From Streptosporangium sp. NBC_01755 (GTDB lineage Bacteria > Actinomycetota > Actinomycetes > Streptosporangiales > Streptosporangiaceae), in assembly GCF_035917995.1 (NCBI RefSeq), contig NZ_CP109131.1, positions 6,324,001 through 6,388,000 on the forward strand: a stretch of DNA of 64,000 nucleotides. The letters run 5' to 3'. The position numbers and the translations under genes are program-made. A model generated the notes under the pieces. It made no database searches. It had not been told where the DNA came from and saw nothing but the letters and a program-made list of their open reading frames with translations. This document shows positions 58,281 to 64,000 of this stretch, piece by piece (positions within the stretch are counted from its first letter, which is position 1; each line of letters begins with the position of its first letter).

Positions 58281-60130
58281 TGAACAACAGCCGTAGCACC
58301 CCGTCCGGTGAGGGACGCGGTCAAGGCCGTGGCGGAGCCCCGCGCGGTGGCAATCCCCGTGGGGGCTCGCAGTCCGGTGGATTCCGGGGTGGATCCACCC
58401 GAGGTGGATCCTCCCGAGGCGGATCCTCATCCGGCGGGTCCCGTGGTGGTTCGCAGGGCGGTTTCCGTTCGGACGGTCCGCGCCGTGATGACCGTGGTGG
58501 TTCGCAGGGTGGTTTCCGCGCCGAGCGTGACGGTTCGCGTAGCTCGTACGACAGGCCCTCGGGTGCTTTCCGCTCCGACGGCCCGCGTCGGGATGATCGT
58601 GGTGGTTCGCCGGGTGGTTTCCGTTCCGACGGTCCGCGTCGGGATGATCGCGGAGGTCCGTCGTCTGGTGGGTCCCGTGGCGGTTTCCGTTCGGACGGTC
58701 CGCGTCGGGATGATCGCGGTGGTTCGTCGTTCGGCGGGTCTCGCGACGGTTCGCGCGGCTCGTACGGCAGGCCCTCGGGCGGTTCGCCGGGTGGTTTCCG
58801 TTCCGACGGTCCGCGTCGGGATGATCGTGGTGGTTCGCCGGGTGGTTTCCGTTCGGACGGTCCGCGTCGGGATGATCGCGGTGGTTCGTCGTTCGGCGGG
58901 TCCCGTGACGGCTCGCGGAGCCGGTACGGCAGGCCCTCCGAGGGCTCCCAGGGCGGCTACCGGTCCGATGCCCCGCGTCGGGATGATCGCGGTGGTTCGT
59001 CGTTCGGCGGGGCCCGTGACGGCTCGCGGAGCGATTTCCGGTCCGATGCCCCGCGCCGCGACGACCGCGGCGGTTTCCGCGCGGACCGGGACGGCTCGCG
59101 TGGCAGGCCCGGCTCCGACCGTGGTCGCGGCGGCGCGCCCGCCGGTGGTTCCCGTGGCCGCTTCGGCAGGACCGGCCGCCGGGACGACGTCCAGACGATC
59201 GGCGGTGACCGCGCCGGGGCGTACGGCGAGCGTCGCGCCTCCGCAGACCGGCCCACCGGCCGCGCCCCGGAGGCGAAGGCCGCGAAGGCCCCGCTGCGGC
59301 CCGGCACGATCGCGAACGACAGGTTCAAGACCGCCCGCCAGCCCAAGCGTGACTCCGACTTCTACGACCGCGACTACGTCGACGAGCGCGACACCACCGA
59401 GGTCCCGGACGGCGTCCGGCTGCAGAAGGTCCTCGCCCAGGCGGGTGTCGCCAGCCGCCGGGCCTGCGAGGACATGATCGGCGACGGCAGGGTGACCGTC
59501 GACGGCCAGGTGGTCCGCCGCTTCGGCGCCCGGGTCGACCCCGCCAAGCAGGTCATCCACGTCGACGGCAAGCGCCTGCCGACGATGCCCGACCTGGTCT
59601 ACCTCGCGATCAACAAGCCGATCGGCGTTGTCAGCACCATGTCCGACCCGGACGGCCGCCCCTCGCTGGCCGACTTCGTGGCCGACCGCACCGAGCGCCT
59701 GTTCCACGTGGGCCGTCTCGACACCGAGACCGAGGGCCTGATCCTGCTCACCAACGACGGTGAGCTGGCCAACAGGCTCACCCACCCGAGCTACGGCGTC
59801 CAGAAGAAGTACTGGGCCAAGGTCCCCGGCCGGATCGAGCGTGACCTCGGACGCCGCCTGAAGAAGGGCGTCGAGCTGGAGGACGGCCTGGCCAAGGCCG
59901 ACTCCTTCGGCCTGGTTCAGGAGCACGGCCAGCAGGCCCTGGTCGAGATCGTGCTGCATGAGGGCCGAAAGCACATCGTCCGCCGCATGCTGGAGGAGGT
60001 CGGGCACCCGGTTATCGACCTGGCCCGTATCGAGTTCGGCCCGGTCAAGCTCGGCCGCCTCAAGCCTGGCACCGTCCGCGCGCTGACCCTCACGGAGGTC
60101 GGGGAACTCTACGCCGCCGTCGGGTTGTAG
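58280..60130 (+). CDS. rluB: Pseudouridine synthase (RluB-like) with long RGG-type disordered N-terminus
   Basis: 616 residues, about 2.3 times the usual length. The C-terminal ~240 residues are a standard RsuA/RluB enzyme: an S4 RNA-binding domain (about 378-430, RLQKVLAQAGVASRRACEDM) and a catalytic domain with Asp481 in GRLDTETEGLILL, which modifies 23S rRNA (probably near U2605). Residues 1-370 are a disordered Gly/Arg/Asp/Ser-rich region built of repeated FRSDGPRRDDRGG units, resembling eukaryotic RGG boxes. GTG 58280 overlaps the scpB stop by one base, which supports the long start. The extension may bind RNA or act as a scaffold; family members in actinobacteria often have shorter versions. 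Confidence 0.88.
   Translation: MNNSRSTPSGEGRGQGRGGAPRGGNPRGGSQSGGFRGGSTRGGSSRGGSSSGGSRGGSQGGFRSDGPRRDDRGGSQGGFRAERDGSRSSYDRPSGAFRSDGPRRDDRGGSPGGFRSDGPRRDDRGGPSSGGSRGGFRSDGPRRDDRGGSSFGGSRDGSRGSYGRPSGGSPGGFRSDGPRRDDRGGSPGGFRSDGPRRDDRGGSSFGGSRDGSRSRYGRPSEGSQGGYRSDAPRRDDRGGSSFGGARDGSRSDFRSDAPRRDDRGGFRADRDGSRGRPGSDRGRGGAPAGGSRGRFGRTGRRDDVQTIGGDRAGAYGERRASADRPTGRAPEAKAAKAPLRPGTIANDRFKTARQPKRDSDFYDRDYVDERDTTEVPDGVRLQKVLAQAGVASRRACEDMIGDGRVTVDGQVVRRFGARVDPAKQVIHVDGKRLPTMPDLVYLAINKPIGVVSTMSDPDGRPSLADFVADRTERLFHVGRLDTETEGLILLTNDGELANRLTHPSYGVQKKYWAKVPGRIERDLGRRLKKGVELEDGLAKADSFGLVQEHGQQALVEIVLHEGRKHIVRRMLEEVGHPVIDLARIEFGPVKLGRLKPGTVRALTLTEVGELYAAVGL
58440..59090 (+). repeat. Tandem repeats encoding FRSDGPRRDDRGG units
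   Basis: About eight 39-51 bp imperfect repeats with GACGGTCCGCGTCGGGATGA cores, in one frame, form the low-complexity region of the RluB-like gene. Their high similarity suggests recent expansion or gene conversion, and length variation between strains is likely. Confidence 0.85.
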
Positions 60131-60210
60131 CCTTCCCTGACATGCGCGTTCAGGATGCGCCGGATCACCCCCAGGGGTGGTCCGGCGTGGGTGGATATGG
60201 AGGAACGACG

Positions 60211-60570
60211 ATGGTGCGGGCGATCCGCGGTGCGATCCAGGTCGAGGCGAACGACCGGGACGCGATCCTGTCCGGGGTTGCAGAACTGGTCACGGAGGTG
60301 ATGGGGCGAAACAGGCTCACCACCGAGGACGTGATCAGTGTGATCTTCACGGCCACGCCCGACCTCACCGCCGAGTTTCCCGCTCTGGCCGCCCGCAAGC
60401 TCGGCTTCCACGACGTCCCGCTGATCTGCGCGTCCGAGATCGACGTGCCGGGCGCCCTGCCCCGAGTGGTGCGGCTGATGGCCCACGTCGAGGTCGACCG
60501 GCCCCGCCAGGATGTCCAGCATGTCTACCTGCGTGGCGCGGTCGCCCTTCGCGTGGACATCGCCCAGTGA
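60211..60570 (+). CDS. aroH: Chorismate mutase, AroH type
   Basis: Monofunctional chorismate mutase, 119 residues, of the trimeric AroH fold: chorismate to prephenate for Phe/Tyr synthesis. Conserved landmarks include MVRAIRGAIQVEANDRDAI with the catalytic Arg, TEDVISVIFTATPDL and the C-terminal HVYLRGAVALR. ATG 60211 follows SD GGAGG by 7 bp; upstream frame is not conserved. The next gene, tyrA, uses prephenate, so the pair forms a short pathway unit. Confidence 0.93.
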   Translation: MVRAIRGAIQVEANDRDAILSGVAELVTEVMGRNRLTTEDVISVIFTATPDLTAEFPALAARKLGFHDVPLICASEIDVPGALPRVVRLMAHVEVDRPRQDVQHVYLRGAVALRVDIAQ

Positions 60571-60604
60571 GTCCTTTAGACATCATGATCTCGGGGGAGT
60601 GGGG

Positions 60605-61678
60605 GTGAGCGCTCTGGAGAGCGTCCTGGTCGTCGGTACGGGGCTGATCGGCACCTCGATCGCCCTGGCCCTGCGCGAGCACGGCGTCGCCGTCCATCTG
60701 GCCGACCGTGACGAGGGCTCCCTGCGGCTGGCGCGCGAGCTGGGCGCCGGTGTGGAGTGGGCCGAGGGCGTGCGGGTGGACATCGCGGTCATCGCGGTCC
60801 CGCCGCACGCGGTCGCGGGGCGGCTCGCCGCCCTCCAGAAGGCCGGCGCCGCCTGTTTCTACACGGACGTGGCCAGCGTCAAGGCCCTTCCGCTCAGGGA
60901 GGCCGCGAGCCTCGGCTGTGACCTGACGAGCTACGTCGCAGGGCATCCGCTCGCCGGCCGCGAGCGCTCCGGGCCCGCCGCGGCGCGGGCCGACATCTTC
61001 CTCGGGCGCCCGTGGGCGCTCTGCCCGACCGAGGAGACCTCGCCCGACGCGGTGGAGGCCATGTACGGCCTCGTCAAGCTCTGCGGCGGCGAGGCGGTCA
61101 GGGTCGGCGCCGAGGAGCACGACAGGGCCGTCGCGATCGTCTCGCACGCCCCCCACGTGACCGCCTCCGCGGTGGCAGCCCGCCTCGCGGACGCGTCGGC
61201 CACCGCGCTCGGCCTGGCCGGACCCGGGGTGCGCGACGTCACCCGCATCGCGGCGGGTGACCCGAGGTTGTGGACCGGGATCCTGTCGGGCAACGCGCTG
61301 CCGGTGGCCGAGGTGCTGGAGGCGGTGGCGGCCGACCTGGCCGCCGCGGCCGCCGCGCTCAGGGAGGCCGCCGATCCCGAGGCCATGGCCCGCGTCACCG
61401 AACTGCTGTACCGGGGCGTCACGGGCACCGGCAGGATCCCCGGCAAGCACGGAGGTCCCGCGCGCGCCTACGCGACGGTCCAGGTCATCATCGGCGACCG
61501 TCCCGGCGAGCTGGCCCGGCTGTTCCAGGTGGCCAAGGAGGCGGGTGTCAACATCGAGGACGTCCGGCTTGAGCACGCCCCCGGTCTGCCGCTGGGCGCC
61601 GCCGATCTCTCGGTGCAGCCGGAGGAGGTGCCGAGGCTGTCCGAGGCCCTGCGCGCGCACGGCTGGCACCTGCCGTAG
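60605..61678 (+). CDS. tyrA: Prephenate dehydrogenase with ACT domain
   Basis: NAD(P)+-dependent oxidative decarboxylation of prephenate to 4-hydroxyphenylpyruvate in tyrosine synthesis. 357 residues: Rossmann fold (VLVVGTGLIGTSIALAL), catalytic-region motifs (FYTDVASVKALPLREA, VAGHPLAGRERSG, IVSHAPHVTASAVAARL) and a C-terminal ACT domain (about 285-357, VIIGDRPGELARLFQVAKEA) that probably gives feedback control by tyrosine. GTG 60605 has SD GGGGGAG at 5-bp spacing. aroH ends 34 bp upstream, consistent with an operon. Confidence 0.93.
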   Translation: MSALESVLVVGTGLIGTSIALALREHGVAVHLADRDEGSLRLARELGAGVEWAEGVRVDIAVIAVPPHAVAGRLAALQKAGAACFYTDVASVKALPLREAASLGCDLTSYVAGHPLAGRERSGPAAARADIFLGRPWALCPTEETSPDAVEAMYGLVKLCGGEAVRVGAEEHDRAVAIVSHAPHVTASAVAARLADASATALGLAGPGVRDVTRIAAGDPRLWTGILSGNALPVAEVLEAVAADLAAAAAALREAADPEAMARVTELLYRGVTGTGRIPGKHGGPARAYATVQVIIGDRPGELARLFQVAKEAGVNIEDVRLEHAPGLPLGAADLSVQPEEVPRLSEALRAHGWHLP

Positions 61679-61861
61679 GCGCCTGCCGCACTCCGTGCAC
61701 GGACCGTCATGATCGTCCGGCGCGGCTGCCACTTCGGCGTCTGGGGCGGTCTGCCACAGGGGCCACCCTCGCGGCGGTCCGCTCGCTCGATGCGCGGTTC
61801 CTGCCCGGCTCCCGGTAGCCTCGTACGGACAACTGAAGCGGGCTGTAAGGGAGAAGGCGTC

Positions 61862-62518
61862 GTGACCGGACTGGTCGTCGCCATGGACGGTCCTTCGGGA
61901 TCGGGCAAGTCGAGCGCGTCACGAGGGGTGGCGCGGGCGCTGGGGCTGCGTTATCTCGATACCGGGGCGATGTACCGGGCGATCACCTGGTGGATGCTCC
62001 AGCGGGGCGTCGATCTCGCCGACCCCGGGGCGATCACGGCCAGGGCGCTCGACCCGATCCTCACCCTGGGCACCGACCCCGACGCTCCCGCGGTGGCGGT
62101 CGACGGCATCGACGCCGCCGCGCCGATCCGCACCGCCGAGGTCACCGCGGCCGTCTCGGCGGTCAGCGCGGTGCCCGAGGTACGGCGCCGCCTGGTGGCC
62201 GAGCAGCGTGAGATCATCGGTTCCGGCGGCATCGTCGTCGAGGGCCGTGACATCGGCACGGTGGTGGCGCCCGACGCGGTGGTCAAGATCTATCTGACCG
62301 CGAGCGCGGACGCCAGGGCGCTGCGCCGCACGGCGGAGCTCACCGGCACCACGGTGGAGGCACAGCGGGCCGCGATGGCTCGCCGCGACACCCTTGACTC
62401 GACCAGGAAGGCAGACCCGCTGGCGAAGGCGGCCGACGCCGTCGAGCTCGACACCACGGCGCTGAACCTCGAAGAGGTCATCGCCGAAATACTGCGTGTG
62501 ATTAAGGAAAAGGCGTGA
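61862..62518 (+). CDS. cmk: Cytidylate kinase
   Basis: Phosphorylates CMP and dCMP. 218 residues. P-loop GPSGSGKSS (residues 10-18), [16 protein letters not shown], the substrate site [14 protein letters not shown] and the lid [14 protein letters not shown] are all family patterns. GTG 61862 gives the standard N-terminus ([13 protein letters not shown]); upstream frame is unrelated. The stop overlaps the der start by 4 bp (GTGA). The 183-bp gap after tyrA contains nothing recognisable beyond a likely promoter. Confidence 0.94.
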   Translation: MTGLVVAMDGPSGSGKSSASRGVARALGLRYLDTGAMYRAITWWMLQRGVDLADPGAITARALDPILTLGTDPDAPAVAVDGIDAAAPIRTAEVTAAVSAVSAVPEVRRRLVAEQREIIGSGGIVVEGRDIGTVVAPDAVVKIYLTASADARALRRTAELTGTTVEAQRAAMARRDTLDSTRKADPLAKAADAVELDTTALNLEEVIAEILRVIKEKA

Positions 62519-63939
62519 CCGGGGAATACGACGACGACAACGGCTGGATCGACGCGGAGCTCGCCGATTCAGGGACCGATCACAGCTCTCAGGAGGCGGG
62601 GCCGGACACCGCCCCGCAGCCGGTCGTGGCCGTGGTGGGCCGCCCCAACGTGGGCAAGTCCACACTGGTCAACCGGATCATCGGCCGCCGCGAGGCGGTC
62701 GTGGAGGACGTGCCGGGGGTGACCCGCGACCGGGTCACCTACGACGCCACCTGGCGCGGGCGCCGGTTCACGGTGGTCGACACCGGTGGGTGGGACCCGG
62801 ACGCGACCGGCATGGCGTTGAAGATCGCCGAGCAGGCCCAGGTGGCGGCCGAGCTGGCCGATGTGATCCTGTTCGTGACCGACGCCGTGGTGGGCGTGAC
62901 CGACGCGGACGAGATCGTCGGCCACGTGCTGCGCGCGTCGGGCAAGCCGGTCATCCTCGCCGCCAACAAGGTGGACAACCAGCAGATGGAGCTGGAGGCC
63001 GCCGGGTTGTGGTCCCTCGGCCTGGGCGAGCCGCAGCCGGTCTCCGCCCTGCACGGCCGCTCCAGCGGTGACCTGCTGGACGTGATCCTCGACAAGCTGC
63101 CGGACACGCCCGAGCAGCGGTTCGGCGCCGAGCGCGGGCCGCGCAGGGTCGCCCTGGTCGGCAAGCCCAACGTGGGCAAGTCCTCGCTGCTGAACCAGCT
63201 CGCCGGCCAGGAGCGCGTGCTCGTCGACCCGATGGCGGGCACCACCCGAGACCCGGTGGACGAGCTGATCGAGCTCGGCGGCAAGCCCTGGCGCTTCGTC
63301 GACACCGCCGGTATCCGGCGGCGCGACCGTGAGCTCAAGGGCGCCGACTTCTACGCGAGCATGCGCACCAGGGCCGCGCTGGAGCGCTCGGAGATCGCGG
63401 TGGTGCTCATCGACGCCAGCGAGGTGCTGACCGAGCAGGATCTGCGGATCATCTCGCTGGTGATCGAGTCAGGCCGGTGCATGGTCGTGGCGTTCAACAA
63501 GTGGGATCTGCTGGACGAGGACCGCCGCTACTACCTGGAGAAGGAGATCGACCGCCAGCTGGTCCGCGTGCCGTGGGCGCTGCGGGCCAACATCTCCGCC
63601 AAGACCGGCTGGCACGTCGAACGGCTCGTCCCGGCGATCGAGAAGGCGCTCGACTCCTGGTCGACCCGGGTGCCCACCGCCCGCCTCAACGCCTTCCTGA
63701 CCGACCTGGTCGCGGCCACCCCGCCACCGGTCCGCAGCGGCAAGCAGCCCAAGATCCTCTTCGCCACGCAGGCGTCGACGGAGCCGCCGAAGTTCGTGCT
63801 GTTCACCTCGGGCTTCCTGGAGGAGACCTACCGTCGCTTCATCGAGCGCCGGATTCGCGAGGAGTTCGGCTTCGCCGGATCGCCCATCGAGGTCACCATG
63901 AAGATCCGCGAGAAGCGCCAGGGGCAGAAGAAGAAGTAA
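62515..63939 (+). CDS. der: Ribosome biogenesis GTPase Der
   Basis: Tandem-GTPase factor for 50S subunit maturation. 474 residues: a ~38-residue acidic N-terminal tail, GTPase domain 1 (G1 [10 protein letters not shown]3 DTGGW, G4 NKVD), GTPase domain 2 (G1 [10 protein letters not shown]3 DTAGI, G4 NKWD) and the C-terminal KH-like domain ([20 protein letters not shown]). GTG 62515 overlaps the cmk stop (GTGA). It is followed by a terminator and then by the start of a second group II intron. Confidence 0.97.
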   Translation: MTGEYDDDNGWIDAELADSGTDHSSQEAGPDTAPQPVVAVVGRPNVGKSTLVNRIIGRREAVVEDVPGVTRDRVTYDATWRGRRFTVVDTGGWDPDATGMALKIAEQAQVAAELADVILFVTDAVVGVTDADEIVGHVLRASGKPVILAANKVDNQQMELEAAGLWSLGLGEPQPVSALHGRSSGDLLDVILDKLPDTPEQRFGAERGPRRVALVGKPNVGKSSLLNQLAGQERVLVDPMAGTTRDPVDELIELGGKPWRFVDTAGIRRRDRELKGADFYASMRTRAALERSEIAVVLIDASEVLTEQDLRIISLVIESGRCMVVAFNKWDLLDEDRRYYLEKEIDRQLVRVPWALRANISAKTGWHVERLVPAIEKALDSWSTRVPTARLNAFLTDLVAATPPPVRSGKQPKILFATQASTEPPKFVLFTSGFLEETYRRFIERRIREEFGFAGSPIEVTMKIREKRQGQKKK

Positions 63940-63949
63940 GAACCCCATC

Positions 63950-63981
63950 ACGAACGGCCCGGCCCGCGCCGGGCCGTTCGT
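63950..63981 (+). terminator. Terminator of cmk-der and intron target
   Basis: Perfect 14-bp stem (63950-63963 with 63968-63981) and a CCGC loop, 10 bp after the der stop. Confidence 0.92.
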
Positions 63982-63984
63982 CGT

Positions 63985-64000
63985 GTGCGCCCAGCATGGG
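63985..64000 (+). mobile_element. 5' end of a second group II intron copy (cut by window edge)
   Basis: The last 16 bases, GTGCGCCCAGCATGGG, are identical to the first 16 of the intron at 37399, and three more matching bases (CGT) precede both. The position, a few bases after a terminator stem, is the same as in the first copy. Only the boundary is in the window, so the rest is inferred. Confidence 0.75.

Overview
The window is one contiguous piece of a high-GC actinobacterial chromosome. The evidence is strong GC bias at third codon positions, many GTG/TTG starts, several candidate leaderless genes, actinobacterial families (DUF397, Scr1/DUF5753-type regulators, ANTAR response regulator, ScyD/ScyE-like secreted propeller) and a gene order resembling the trpB-trpA-lgt ... 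pyk ... pdtaR-polA-rpsA-coaE-uvrB and parA-scpA-scpB-rluB-cmk-der neighbourhoods of Mycobacterium tuberculosis. The overall flavour suggests a Streptosporangium- or Nonomuraea-like organism; this is inference, since no 16S rRNA is present. Most of the window is housekeeping chromosome rather than an island.

Layout. 1-6.9 kb: 3' part of trpB, trpA, a MauE/DoxX-type membrane protein with a DsbA-like thiol protein, lgt, a VIT1/CCC1-type transporter and two tandem paralogous membrane-anchored proteins of unknown function. 6.8-21 kb: a BpsA-like aminopropyltransferase, gltB-gltD, a secreted subtilase, pyk, a DinB/maleylpyruvate-isomerase-like protein, a GNAT acetyltransferase and an HTH/LAGLIDADG-like protein. 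21-31 kb: an unusual short tRNA with a CAA anticodon, the ANTAR regulator, a five-gene branched-chain amino acid ABC operon (livJHMGF), a lipoprotein and a polar amino acid ABC operon. 31-40.6 kb: thioesterase, polA, a polysaccharide deacetylase, rpsA, a complete group II intron inserted after the rpsA terminator, a GNAT protein and coaE. 40.6-42 kb: a decayed patch with a frameshifted relic, a DUF397 gene and truncated Scr1-type regulator and ATPase genes. 42-52.5 kb: a Spo0M-SPFH-SPFH operon, uvrB, a Uma2-type protein, two membrane proteins, a ScyD/ScyE-like protein and a hexapeptide acyltransferase. 52.5-64 kb: pyrG-nudix-xerD, then parA-scpA-scpB-rluB, aroH-tyrA and cmk-der. The window ends inside what appears to be a second copy of the same group II intron, again just after a terminator, here that of der.

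The genes group into amino acid synthesis and uptake (trpBA, gltBD, aroH-tyrA, two ABC importers), chromosome and DNA maintenance (polA, uvrB, xerD, parA-scpAB), translation (rpsA, rluB, der) and cell-envelope redox and lipoprotein maturation (MauE-DsbA-lgt). Nearly every operon end carries a strong GC-rich hairpin. These hairpins are the landing sites for the intron and, inside two ABC operons, probably set the ratio of binding protein to permease. The most notable observations are the paired intron insertions, the class-I-shaped tRNA with a CAA anticodon, the Spo0M-SPFH-SPFH operon, the collapsed regulator/ATPase locus and the hairpins in and before ABC permease genes.
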